A DNA stretch of 64,000 nucleotides from NCBI GenBank assembly GCA_010093605.1, contig MU004181.1, forward strand, positions 2,386,215 to 2,450,214. The letters are read 5' to 3'. The notes under the pieces are model-generated. The model saw only the letters and a list, made by a program, of their open reading frames with translations, had not been told where the DNA came from and did no database searches. This document shows positions 45,737 through 56,433 of the stretch, piece by piece. The stretch comes from Lophium mytilinum (taxonomy: Eukaryota; Ascomycota; Dothideomycetes; Mytilinidiales; Mytilinidiaceae). Both the position numbers and the translations under genes were made by a program. Every line of letters starts with the position of its first letter. The stretch's first letter is position 1.

Positions 45737-45744
45737 AGGCCGTC

Positions 45745-46108
45745 ATGAACTCCACCCGTGTCTTCCGCCCGCTCGCAAGGGCCGTTCAGCGCCAGCCGGG
45801 CATGCTGCACGCCTCAGCAATGGTCCGCCCTACTCTGGCCGCCACCCAGATCAAGACGAAGCAGACCGAGACTGCAGCCAAGCCACAGGGACTGGTATGT
45901 AATTCACGAGCCGATGAAGCCGGGTACGGCTAACAAATTGCAGATGATGTACCGCGCGGCGATGCCCCAGCTCGTCCCCTTCTTCTTCGTCAACGAGACC
46001 ACCGTTGCCTTCATTGCGCTCCCCGCCCTCATCTACGTCTTCTCCAAGTACGTTCTACCAGCGAAGGTCCGCACCCAGGCTGCGCGTCTGTTCATCAGCA
46101 AGCTATAA
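45745..46108 (+). CDS. atp8: nuclear-encoded ATP synthase subunit 8 with mitochondrial presequence, 104 aa
   Basis: Exons: 45745-45894 and 45944-46108, joined in phase 0. Exon 1 encodes a 50-residue basic, amphipathic presequence without acidic residues near the start (MNSTRVFRPLARAVQRQPG and on). Exon 2 encodes MMYRAA followed by a complete subunit 8: it opens MPQLVPFFFVNETT, has one membrane segment (VAFIALPALIYVFSKYVLP) and ends in the basic tail RTQAARLFISKL. The MPQL-VPF start and the RLFISKL end are hallmarks of Atp8 of the F1Fo stator, a protein encoded in the mitochondrial genome of most fungi. Codons are nuclear standard and C/G-ending, and the gene has spliceosomal introns, so this is not a recent mitochondrial DNA insertion. 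The intron lies exactly between presequence and mature part. Confidence 0.9.
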
Positions 46109-46578
46109 GCATCGGATGGATATCAATGGGCGACTTAGTGAAGGAATAAGGGAGATATCTTTGCGGGTAGCAGCGGGTGTTGATTGTATATAAGGTCCTT
46201 TAGCTGGGCTAGACTTGCGTCAAGAATCAAGCTTTGGTTGAATCTATCTTCAACAGTATTATTGAGTGGTTTATGATCCGATTAAGATATTCGCAAGCTA
46301 CTGAATACTCCGCGCATTTCTCGAAAGCAGGTCTCGTGATAGCGGAAGGCGTCTGGTGTGAGCAGCTACTGCCAAAATTCTCTGTAAGTCATTACTGATT
46401 ACCTAGGTATAGACTTCTGGACGTTACTCTCATACGCCATCCATCCGAGTTCATCCCAATCGCTCAATCCAACAATATCCCAACTACTCTCGCCGTCGCT
46501 CTACTCATCAATATTTCAAACGATCGCGGAATAACCACTTCTTTTCCTTTTGCAGCGGCCTCTCCAAGGACAACCACC
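46109..46578. other. intergenic region
   Basis: 3' region of atp8 and promoter of the next small gene. No gene is seen. Confidence 0.55.
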
Positions 46579-47049
46579 ATGTCCTCCTTATCCTTCCACT
46601 TCCGACGTCTCATCGCCCACCCAGCACTCCAGCTCTTCCTCGATGCCACACTACCCTCGCCCCGCGTTTCTTCCATCATTCTGTGGCTCTTATTCGGCAT
46701 CGCCGGCGCCATGGCTGCAAGAACCATCCGCGCCAGACGCGAGCTCGGAAAGAGAAGGTCACGACTCCCAGACCGCATACCGGGCCCTATTGACAGAACT
46801 TCCGTGCTTCAGATTCTACATCTTTATCTCCGACCTTTCGAGACGACTATTTGGGCTAGGAGGTATGTTGAAAAACTGTTATGCTTTGAGGGATGATCGG
46901 CTAACCGAGCAAGGCTAAAACGATTCTTCTTCCCGCGGCTGAGCCATAACAGACCTAATTTTAGTGGCGATGAGGGATGGGAGGGGGTAGACGATTGTGT
47001 CGTTAGGGCGCGATTTGTCTTGTTCTGGTGGCATGATAGGAAATGGTGA
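46579..47049 (+). CDS. small hypothetical membrane protein, 139 aa
   Basis: Exons: 46579-46862 and 46914-47049. Splicing (gtatgt donor, ggctaac branch, caag acceptor) extends the first frame into one ending FWWHDRKW. One hydrophobic segment is visible (VSSIILWLLFGIAGAMAAR, about residues 30-48), preceded by a basic N-terminus and followed by a basic stretch (RARRELGKRRSRLPDR). The C-terminal part is FFFPRLSHNRPNFSGDEGWE. I do not recognise the family. It is likely real because the intron restores an open, protein-like frame, but no function can be offered. Confidence 0.5.
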
Positions 47050-48122
47050 CAAGACAGAAACGAGATTGAGTGATATTGGATGTTATTGGCTGTTGATAGG
47101 CTTGGTTGGGCCTTTGGCGTATTCGATATTCCGGCGTTCTGCGGAGGCAGATGGCGCTGCTAGGAGTTCACTGTTCAATGAGGGTTTGGAGACGTGTCAC
47201 CGTTCAGCGTCATATTGCTATCAAAATGCATTGCCAGAGCCAATGGCCATTCAATTGACTTGTCAGAGCAGTTACAGTAGTGAGTACTATTCGAGGCTCT
47301 CTTACTCACTTGGTAGGAGGCAGTCCAAGCGTACTCATTCAATCCCATAGCGTACTTGTAAGTACCGCTGGGATTTGCGGTCATCGTAGTCCAGATGTGT
47401 GATCACTAGTGAATATGTAGATACTCAACACTAGATGGGTACCAAAATGCCAGTGTTCTGGTCCGTATAGTAGTGCTACAGGCTTATTATCTCGGACTAG
47501 CGGAAACTCGACAGGCTACTTCTAGAAACTTGGGCCAACAGCTTTTACTTCTAATGTGCATAGACCCATCTACCTATGTCTAATAATACAATGAAGCACT
47601 CTAAACAGTAGTAGCAGACAACTCACTCCTCCATGCCGAGTCATTACAAGTCGGCTATTCGGTAGAACACGACCTTAGACTTTTGCATGAACTTCGGACT
47701 AATTTCGCCAACGTATAAAAAGTTCATCAAGTGCGACCCGGCTGTCTGTTTATACGAATGTTGTGATACCAAACCCCGCATCATTTGTTGCCCTGTTGTT
47801 GTTCAGTCGGCCCATCCCGAAGTTAACGTCTCGTATGCATGTGCCCCGTTTCCGAACCGACTCATGGGTCAAACTCACTTACTCTAGGATATCTGGCCCA
47901 GCCTGAAACGAGTTAAAACCGCCGTTGCACTTTATTAAAGTAGGCAGGTACGGCAAAGCAAATCCGAGAAAGTAGATAAGTACTGGCACACGAAGCTAGT
48001 TGGTAGAGAAAAAACAAAAGTCAATTCTACTCGAAGCAACTATATCGACGTTCTCAATTCGAGATTACAACACTTCTTCAACCTCGAGATCCCGGGACCA
48101 ATCAATTACCAGCAACCGGACC
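47050..48122. other. intergenic region
   Basis: About 1.1 kb with no recognised gene. The final 120 bases are the leader of the dehydrogenase; an in-frame upstream ATG at 48000 exists but the added 41 residues do not look like part of the enzyme. Confidence 0.5.
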
Positions 48123-48869
48123 ATGGGCAGACTAGACGGAAAAGTGGCCATGGTCACCGGCGCCGGCCAAGGAATGGGAGCAGCGCATGCCCGCAGAATA
48201 GCGTCTGAAGGCGCAAAAGTCGTCCTGACAGACATCGACGCCGCCCGCGGCTCTCAAGTTGCCAAAGAAATCGGCCCAAACGCGCTTTTCGTCCAGCACG
48301 ACGTCGCGTCTATGAGCGACTGGACCCGGGTGGTAGCCGAGGCAGAAAAAGCCTTTGGACCGGTGACAGTCCTAGTGAACAACGCCGGCATACTGGGCCC
48401 GGTAAAGAACATTATCGATTTGTCTGTAGACGAGTACATGAAGGTTGTGGCGGTGAACCAGCACTCGCAGTTCTACGGCATGAAGGCTGTTGTCCCGGGC
48501 ATGAAGGCGGCGGGTGGGGGCAGCATTATCAACATCTCTTCCATTGCGGGACTGGTTGCGTCGGTTGGGGCGCCGAGTATTGCGTATGTGGGGAGCAAGT
48601 TTGCCAGTAGGGGTATGACGAAGCAGATTGCGGTGGAGTTTGGTCCCGACAAGATCAGAGTGAACTCGATACATCCGGGATATATCAAGACGCAGATGAT
48701 GGAGGCTGCAACGGATAAGGAGGGTGGAGGTATCGCGAGTGGGTTGGCCTTGAGGAGGATGGCGGAGCCCGATGAGGTGAGCAAGGTGGTGGTATTCCTA
48801 GCTAGCGATGATGCTAGCTATGTGACTGGTGTCGAGCATCCTGTAGATGGAGGGTTTACAGCGGTTTGA
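48123..48869 (+). CDS. short-chain dehydrogenase/reductase, 3-alpha/20-beta-hydroxysteroid dehydrogenase-like, 248 aa
   Basis: Classical SDR using NAD(P)H. The cofactor motif is [17 protein letters not shown] (TGxxxGxG), with an Asp at the end of strand 2 (LTDID) that favours NAD(H). NNAG is present ([11 protein letters not shown]), and the catalytic set is N ([10 protein letters not shown]), S (INISSIAGL), Y and K ([11 protein letters not shown]). The PG motif and C-terminal [15 protein letters not shown] are typical. I chose the start at 48123 ([13 protein letters not shown]) because it matches the usual SDR N-terminus. It is intronless and resembles bacterial-type SDRs in its compact 248-residue length, which by itself does not prove transfer. 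Substrate unknown. Confidence 0.9.
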   Translation: MGRLDGKVAMVTGAGQGMGAAHARRIASEGAKVVLTDIDAARGSQVAKEIGPNALFVQHDVASMSDWTRVVAEAEKAFGPVTVLVNNAGILGPVKNIIDLSVDEYMKVVAVNQHSQFYGMKAVVPGMKAAGGGSIINISSIAGLVASVGAPSIAYVGSKFASRGMTKQIAVEFGPDKIRVNSIHPGYIKTQMMEAATDKEGGGIASGLALRRMAEPDEVSKVVVFLASDDASYVTGVEHPVDGGFTAV

Positions 48870-49380
48870 GGGCATCACATGTCTTAGAAGATGAAACACT
48901 TGAACAGTCTACGATTGGAAAGGGATCTCAGCTAAAGGAGAGAGGACGTAGGAAACATCGTCATTGTCGAAGGCCTGGTTTTGAGAGCGTGATCTGAGTG
49001 ACAGACTTGACCCTGAACTATGAACTTCAAAAAAAGAGTGATGAGTTTAGCGAGGTGGGTGATGAACTTGACAACCATTTCGAGGCAGTGGACCAATGAC
49101 TAGTCGCCCCGCAGGGCAGAGAGGCAGCTGCAATTCAATATGCCTCGCATGCACAAATGGGTACACTATAAATCCTACACATGGCCTTACTGAGGTAAGA
49201 AAAAAATCGTCCGTTTAATACATGATATCCCTAAAAACTGGTGTATTTCAATCCCTCAGCGATCTTCTAATGCCCATAGGAAACAGTCCAGCATATAAAA
49301 ACCCCATCCGAAATAATTCGCCGACCCCTTGCCCTCCTTCATTCTTCTTGACCACCTGAAGGGATCATTTTTCCTCAGGC
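48870..49380. other. intergenic region
   Basis: Convergent 3' regions; no gene is seen. Confidence 0.55.
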
Positions 49381-49632
49381 CTAACGTCCGTTGTAGTATT
49401 TCTTCTCATCTTCCGGGTAGCGGTTTTGCGGAGGTGCCTCTTGATAGTATCGTTGCGGAGGCGCTTCTTGATAGTATCGTTGTGGAGTATATTCTGGCTC
49501 GCGGCCTGTCCGACGAACAGGCTCCTCGTAGCGCGGAGGTGGAGGCGGAGGTGGATTGCTCTCTTTGGAGGAGGAGCTTTTGCCAAGTTTGTAGGCACCG
49601 AGGCCGAGGAGACCGAACTTAAGCTTGGTCAT
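49381..49632 (-). CDS. small Pro/Tyr-rich repeat protein, 83 aa
   Basis: Single-exon frame: a short hydrophobic-leaning N-terminus (MTKLKFGLLGLGAYKLGKSS), a polyproline run (about seven Pro), and two copies of QRYYQEAPP followed by a degenerate third and a basic end. The repeat is also visible in the DNA as two near-identical 27-nt units. I do not recognise it; low-complexity secreted or cytosolic proteins like this are frequent in fungi. A plus-strand frame over the same bases is less protein-like. Confidence 0.5.
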   Translation of the reverse strand: MTKLKFGLLGLGAYKLGKSSSSKESNPPPPPPPRYEEPVRRTGREPEYTPQRYYQEAPPQRYYQEAPPQNRYPEDEKKYYNGR

Positions 49633-51015
49633 ATTTGGTAAGGCAAAGCGAGGCGGTTGGGTTGAATATATATGTAGTGGGCCGTGGGTTTTGGTTTCAA
49701 TATGAAATTGTGATTTGTGAGGCGGAGGTCAAGCTTTAGATCGTATAGCTGCTGATGTGTTAATGAAAGGGAGGATGGTCAGTCTTCTTATAGAGAATGA
49801 GGGTCCGTAGAGTCCTTGGAACGCGTTGCATGATGCCGCGCGGATCCCGAATACGTAGGGCTGTGAGGGGTCGATCATGATGGCTGAAGACCACTGCGGC
49901 GTGTTCCAACGTCACCAAAAGTCGATGCTCAATAGTCGTCGCATTCGCTCCATGTTCATTGGGCTGATGATCCGTTGAGGCAGTGCTGCTGTTTGAAAGA
50001 ACAAGGAACGGACTTTGGACGTCGGAGAGCACGGTGAGACTCGCCGGACGACCAATCAGGGGCGATTACCAGTTTGGAGCAGTGCCACGAAAACACAACA
50101 TCGACATCGCCTCTATAGTACATGCCATTAACGTCTAGAGGCTCAAGGTTCATACGTCTGGAAATTTAACGCTCGTTGCTAAACCCTCCCTAAGAGTTTG
50201 ACTTGTTTATCAAGGCAGAGCATCTAAAGGTAGGAAACTTCACTACCGGCCTTTCTTCCAACTCTACAAGTAACTATCGATGTCTGGTTTCATCAGCATG
50301 CTGTCTCCCCGAACTCACACGCCTTGTCCAGAGAACACATCGTTGTATACCTGGACTTGGTGAATCTCCTAGCCCTCAACATCAAATCTTACTATTCACT
50401 ACAGCCTTCTCAAGATCGTCAATATGTCGCTCCGCGCGGGTCCATCATCCGAAGTATCTATGGGTTCACTCAAAGCTTCTCACTTTGATAGCCGCGACGT
50501 TGTATATTTCGGTCTGTGGTCAGGCGATGCGGTAAGATTGCTCCAATCCCATAGACATATCTGACAGCGTAAAAGAGCAGCGATTGATGATATGCTTATT
50601 GGCTAGCCAAGTAAAGTTGGCGTGGATCGGCTTGAGTGTCATTGTAAGACGACACTGGAAGAGCTGCACAGCCTTCAATCAGGCGTTGACACATGGCGTA
50701 GAGTAAGAGGTCCCACGTCAAGACACAGGTCTACCCGTGAAGTTGGAAAATCATCGACTCCATTTGCGGGTAGAGTTGCGTTCTTATGCGAAGCAACAAC
50801 ACAGTTCAGGTCTTTAGCCACATGAAACATGAATAGGGTCATAGTGCTGATCGTTCGGAATGCACACAGAAGTCACTGAATGAAGTTTGACAGGGAGAGG
50901 GTATGAAACCATGCATAACAAGGAAGTTTTAAGAAACAGCTTAGCCCGATGGATCAACTTGCTTAGTCTTTACCTATGATGCCCGAGGGAGCTGACATTG
51001 AATAACAACTAGACC
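49633..51015. other. intergenic region
   Basis: About 1.4 kb without a recognisable gene; short open frames only. Confidence 0.45.
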
Positions 51016-52119
51016 CTACGACATGTAGAGCGAGAAATTAGTGCCCTTCCATCCATCCAAGTAGAGCGCGTCCTCCAAAGCGATTATGCTCATGGATTGG
51101 CGGAAAAAGCTATTCACCGGGTTGTTCGAACCGCGCAATTCGAGAGACGCGCCTGCGTTAGCTACAACCTTCTCCGCATACGCTGCTCGTAGGGCTCTGA
51201 GAGCCATCTTCCGGCCATGACGAGACATTCCTTTGGGGAGATTGCCAAGATGTGGGGTCGTCGTTACGGTAGTCTTGCCAACTCGCATGTCCGCGATGCG
51301 TTGCTCCATCCGCTTGACGGGCCCGATATCGTCTTGTCCATCACTTACCCTCAGTTCAGCTGTATTTCTCGCCAACATCTCCATATCATCGCCGGTCTTT
51401 GTAGAATCCGCTACCTTTGACAAGACTTCAAGGTAGGTCATCAGCGTATGTGCTGTTCCAATCTGCGTATCACTCATTTCAGGGATGTCTTCGTCCACTG
51501 TGGGATACATGGCACAATATTTCTCCCGCGCTGTAAAGAATCCAGGATTGTGCATGTTCTCGAACACGGCGTCGCGAAAAGCTCCTAAGAGAGGTGATAC
51601 GTCAAGCCCGAGACGTTGCTTCGCAAACGCAAACATTGCCCACCATAGACCGTGAAAGGTACGGAAGGAACGTTTGCCATTAAGATCGCCGAAGTGGATC
51701 ATGCGAGTTGTTTGAGGATCTTGGCCCTTGTAGACGTTGAAGCGTTCAAGCAGCGCTCGGAGTCGTATCTCATTGTTGGCAACATAGTATTGGAATGTGC
51801 AATCGGGAGGTGACCTGAATGATCAAGCATTTCGCATTTAGCCTGGACTGGGTTGGCAAGATATAGTTTGCTTACAGGTAGCCATGCTCGCATAGCTCTT
51901 TGAAGTGGATTTCCTCCCTGTTGTGATTATGTGTGTCAATGCCGTTTGTAGGTACGAGAGACGCAAGTGTTCCTACTCCGACAGCTGGTATAGGGTTATG
52001 GGCAAGTTCCTCGTCGCATCAATCAGAATCTCTCTCCATCTCCTCTCTGCCACTTCCTCCTTTTGCTCCTCGTCGTGTTGTGTTAGTGCCCTGCCGCGCC
52101 TGTTTCCGCGACGCTCCAT
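51016..52119 (-). CDS. hypothetical protein, at least 3 exons, about 327 aa
   Basis: I do not recognise the family. Exons on the minus strand: 52119-51977, 51917-51876, 51814-51016; all junctions are GT-AG and in phase. The N-terminal part is basic and then Glu/Gln-rich (QHDEEQKEEVAERRWREILI), followed by a smooth globular core: RNLPITLYQLSEEEIHFKEL, CEHGYLSPPDCTFQYYVANN, EIRLRALLERFNVYKGQDPQ and FHGLWWAMFAFAKQRLGLDV. The last 120 residues have many charged residues and short helices. The start is uncertain: the frame is open upstream of 52119 as far as an acceptor-like site near 52195 (ctttacag), so an additional 5' exon with a presequence-like Ser/Arg-rich stretch may exist. Divergent from ARP1. 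Confidence 0.65.
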
Positions 52120-53101
52120 TACACGGTCTGGTGCCCCGGCCAAAGCAAGCCGAGGGATCGGGGTGGTGTGAATAAGAGTGGAAGCGGTTGAGCGAGACGA
52201 AGAGCTGTAAAGAAGATGAGGTAGGTGTTTTGAAATTGCGAATGGAGGTCACGTGGAAAGGCAGCAAACCAGGCTTTCGTTTGGGTATCGTTGCTCTCGT
52301 AGTTGAGATCTGCACCTCCTCTTCCACCACTATCTTAGTCAGTTCAGCAAGATTACTTTTTACCAGAGCAATCTCGTTCATAATTATGAAAGCGCATCAA
52401 GGCTCTCTAGGTGGCAGCAGAGGCGCGCACGAAGATCTGTGACAAGGTATGTAAATCGCAAAAATGACCCGAATTACCTGGAAAAGGGCTGTGATAGTCA
52501 ATCATCTGTTCCCTGCCTCTCGCTCACCATGTACAATGCAACTACTAACGTACTTACGGCCACCTCTTCCGCTAGAACGCATGGAAGCATCCAGTGCTGA
52601 AGAAGCTGCTGTCCATAAGGGAAGGCAGGTTTACAGCCCGCATCATCTTGATATACTGGGACTGAAACTATGCACTTAAGTTATGGGACAACATAATATC
52701 AAGCTTCTCGTAGAAAGGAGGAACAGGCCATATGGGGTTCTTTTCAAGTTGGCGGGCGCGGGAATGGTGGTGAAATAGCTTTGTACACTGTTACAGACAG
52801 TTTCACGCTCTTCCAGCTAATGTCCTGAGACGTTGAAATAGTTGCTTCTTCTTTTTGTTTTGTGAGACGGCAGATGATGAGGTTGAGATGAAACCGTGCC
52901 AAGACTGGGGATAATTTAGCAGATCCCTGCACATTTTCTCCCTCGCGTCTGACTTCACCCGTCGACGCGCGACAAGACTCGAAAATCTTCCCAGCATACC
53001 GCCTCACCCTTGTGTCGACCAGCCCTCACCTATCCTCATTTGCACTGCTGTGACCCTTCTCCAGCTTCTCGACCTCCGTACTCCACCCCGACGCCCTCGC
53101 C
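52120..53101. other. divergent intergenic region
   Basis: May include an additional 5' exon of the hypothetical gene (near 52120-52195) and the ARP1 promoter. No other gene is seen. Confidence 0.45.
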
Positions 53102-54441
53102 ATGGGCTCCCGACTGCACAACGCCCCCATTGTCCTGGATAATGGCAGCGGGACAATTCGGGCTGGGTTCGCGGGACAAGATGTACCGAAATGCTACTTC
53201 CCATCATACGTTGGGCGCCCGAAACATGTGCGGACAATGGCAGGCGCATTGGAAGGCGATGTCTTCATCGGACCCCAGGCACAGCAATATAAGGGGCTAT
53301 TCAAGATCAACTACCCACTAGAGCACGGCATAGTCACAGACTGGGACGACATGGAGCGGATATGGCAGTATGTCTACACAGAGGAGCTGAAGACAGTGAG
53401 CGAAGATGTATGTGTCTCTTAGCAACACCTAGATGTGGCTTGCGCCTCAAGGGGACCACTGAAGCTAATCAAAGCCCTGCGCTATGTTACAGCATCCCGT
53501 GCTGCTCACAGAACCGCCCCTCAATCCGCGAGAGAACCGCGACATGGCTGCCCAAATCCTCTTCGAAACCTTCAATGTGCCCGCGCTATATACCTCGGTT
53601 CAGGCCGTGCTCTCCCTCTACGCTTCCGGCAAGACAACAGGCATCGTTCTAGACTCTGGCGATGGCGTGTCCCACGCTGTCCCAGTCTTCCAAGGATTCG
53701 CCATTCCAAACAGTATCAGGAGAATAGATGTGGCAGGCAGAGACGTGACGGAGCATATGCAGCAACTGCTGAGGAAAAGCGGCAAAGTTTTCCACACCAG
53801 TGCGGAGAAAGAGACTGTCAAGCATCTCAAGGAGACGACCAGTTATGTTGCGCTGGACCCGGTGAAAGAGGAGAAGGAATGGTCGGGCAGCTCGGCAAGG
53901 ACGGATGGGAAGAGCGTCGAGTACACGCTGCCCGACGGACAAAAACTAAAGGTGAGAGTCCAAGCAGTGTAACCTGCTCGAGCAGGTGCTGACACCGTGA
54001 AATTCAGATTGGCGCAGAGAGGTTCCGGGCTCCAGAGATTCTCTTCAATCCCGAGCTCATTGGCCTGGAGTACCCTGGCGTTCACCAGATCGTTGTTGAC
54101 GCCATCAATCGGACGGACATGGACCTGCGGAAGGCCTTATTCGGAAACATTGTGCTGTCTGGAGGCTCCACACTCACCAAGGGCTTTGGAAATAGGCTGC
54201 TCAACGAAGTGCAACGGCTCGCAGTCAAGGATATGAGGATCAAAATCTTAGCGCCTCCTGAGAGGATATACACAACGTGGACCGGAGGCAGCATTCTCGC
54301 TGGCCTCAGCACTTTCAAGAAGGTCAGTTCCCCTGTGTCATGGACAGGGGCCCAGATGCAGCGGCTAACCGTGCGTAGATGTGGGTTGAGAAGGATGAAT
54401 GGCAAGAGAACCCCGACATTATCCACACAAAATTTGCGTAG
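53102..54441 (+). CDS. arp1: centractin, actin-related protein 1 of dynactin, 380 aa
   Basis: Forms the short actin-like filament of the dynactin complex, the dynein activator (ro-4 in Neurospora). Exons: 53102-53407, 53493-53951, 54008-54322, 54379-54441. The nucleotide site is complete: phosphate 1 [20 protein letters not shown], connect/phosphate 2 [20 protein letters not shown], and the adenosine motif [20 protein letters not shown]. The sequence [20 protein letters not shown] is characteristic of Arp1 rather than actin, as is [20 protein letters not shown]. The last exon is only 20 codons ([20 protein letters not shown]) and ends with the expected F-like residue near the C-terminus. Length is the family norm. 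An insertion [17 protein letters not shown] lies in subdomain 4. Confidence 0.95.
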
Positions 54442-55974
54442 ATGCAGCATGGCTCCGCAATGTCGCAATTCGCCGCAAGCATTAGATTCTTCTCCGCTTG
54501 TAGCCTTCCCGCCCCCGCAAACGCGACTTTGACACACTTTCGGGACAGCTGCAGGGCGAGTTGGTTGCGCTTTAGTCATGGAATCGGACAATCCGATCCG
54601 GGTAACGGAGAGCCACCGAAGCGGCTTTCCCGCAGCGGATCGACGTGTCATGGCGGCATATGGGCGCAAATCCTGAACGCCGCAGCGCGCTACATGTTGT
54701 TTATTTCCCCGCATGCTGACCGCACTTTCGATTGTTGTTACTAACTTCGCTGCTGGAAGGCTGGCTATTTGATGAGCGAGATGCGAGCAGGGCATTGCGT
54801 GCTGGAGTGCGTGCTGGAACGTGTGCTGAACTGCATTTATGGCGTTAGTCTGGCTGTTTCGTGGCATAAGGATACCCTATGGGAGCATGTAATGATTCAG
54901 GACTGTTAATATTAGCTGAGCGCCGGCGTCGAGACTCGTGTTGCCAAGGATCGTGAGTTTTCTCAAGCTGGGGGCTAAAGGCGCCGTGCCCCGGCCAGGT
55001 GACGGTACCAGAAACAATAGCTGGGCGTAGCTTGCATAAGCGACGCGCTTTAGACGATTCTAGTCAGGTTCTCAGACGGCACTCCAGCCGCCTCCGCCTT
55101 GGACAGCTGTCGCGACGAGCTAAACAAGTCCTGTGACGGCCATCACGGCTCAGAATGACCAGCAAATGGTCACCGCCTGACGGGCCCAGCGCGTCGGCAG
55201 CCGAAGCAGGGCGCTCGCCGCTGGAATGCCCTGGCGGCGTCTGGAAGACCACCGACGGGCCTGACGCAGCAGTGCTGTTCCTGCGTCGGATCATCGACTG
55301 GACAGCAAAAGCAAAGGAGGCATCGCGAGAGCTCATGGCCCACCAAAAAACAGAGATTTGCGCAGATTAACGGCTAGGGCTGCACAATAGTACCGCCGCG
55401 CGGTGTGGAGCGCCCAGAGCACGTTTTTCAAGCGCTGGGTTCCATCACAGGGAGGGATATTTCGAGTCGCCATTCTATTACCCCCAGGAAACTCCCGCCA
55501 GGCACCGAGGGCAGTCAGGTGGTGCTGCAGGCCCTCGCGCCGGCCAATGGGCGGCCGGCATTGACTAATTTAATGGGTGCTCATGCGTGGCGGCGCCAGG
55601 TTTTGGCCGCTTGCCGAGTTGCTTTGTTGGAATGATCATGCTTTCGCCTTGTAAATCCGTTAACTGCAAAGCGCCCTCAGCAGCTCTCATCGAATCTGAG
55701 CCAGTTTACTACGGCTGCTGTTGCGTGACACGCAATTTCTCCTCCGCTTTGTGTCATGATTATTCAACGCAAAAATTTCACGATGCCCTCCGCTACTATA
55801 AGACCCGTCACTGACCCGCCATTGATGCAGCACATAACATTCAGACTCACATCCACCTGAAGCAGACACCAGTCTTCATACCCTACTCGATCAAACTCCC
55901 TCAAAGCAATTCAAGTAGCCATTCTTCTACAAATTTCAACTCCTCCACATATCATCAACCCTCAAAACATCAAC
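54442..55974. other. intergenic region
   Basis: About 1.5 kb of mostly GC-rich sequence between ARP1 and the GRGGAGN-repeat gene. No gene is seen. The last 120 bases are a CT/CA-rich leader. Confidence 0.5.
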
Positions 55975-56433
55975 ATGTCATCCTACCAGATCACCGAGCC
56001 GCACCCATCTGTTCCTGCTAGCAACTACTACCATGCCGGCAGAGGAGGCGCAGGAAACGTCACTCGCGTCAACCCCAAGAGCGTCACCGCCGGCCCTGAT
56101 GCCACCGGCCCTGCCAGCGTCGTCAAGATCGCTCCTCCACCACAAAACGCCTACTTCATGAGCGGACGTGGCGGTGCCGGCAACCTGCACCGCGAGAAGG
56201 AACGCGCCATTTTCAGCTTCGACGAGGAGCTTGCCCAGCAACAGCGTCTGATGGAGCACGCTGCCCCCGTCTACCACATCGGCCGTGGCGGCGCCGGCAA
56301 TCAAGTCTACGACGGCACTGCACGCACAAACTCGGCCAGCTCGACTTTGAGCGCAGACAGCCATGCCTCCCGAACCCGCACCAGCATCGAGGGTGCGTGG
56401 CACCGCGTTAGCAAGAACTTCTCACGGAACTGA
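55975..56433 (+). CDS. DUF3602-type GRGGAGN-repeat protein, 152 aa
   Basis: Small fungal protein of the DUF3602 group, defined by repeats of GRGGAGN. Three perfect or near-perfect copies occur (AGRGGAGNVTR, SGRGGAGNLHR, IGRGGAGNQVY) at about residues 22, 63 and 102, each preceded by a Tyr/His or Phe-containing segment. The rest is Ser/Thr-rich and probably disordered, with a basic end (WHRVSKNFSRN). The codons are C-ending and the leader is long and pyrimidine-rich, suggesting strong expression. Members are often stress- or pathogenicity-related, but the molecular role is unknown. A longer opposite-strand frame is a shadow. Confidence 0.85.
   Translation: MSSYQITEPHPSVPASNYYHAGRGGAGNVTRVNPKSVTAGPDATGPASVVKIAPPPQNAYFMSGRGGAGNLHREKERAIFSFDEELAQQQRLMEHAAPVYHIGRGGAGNQVYDGTARTNSASSTLSADSHASRTRTSIEGAWHRVSKNFSRN

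Noticed and set aside
45478-45744. In-frame 5' extension of atp8 by 89 residues
   Set aside because: The added sequence is not presequence-like, and a good leader intron (45661-45736) lies within it.
48123-48869. Horizontal transfer of the compact, intronless SDR from bacteria
   Set aside because: SDRs of this size without introns are common in fungi, and base composition matches neighbouring genes. A phylogeny would be needed to claim transfer.
54082-54867. A 261-residue minus-strand frame
   Set aside because: It overlaps the last exons of ARP1 in antisense and has no recognisable motif.
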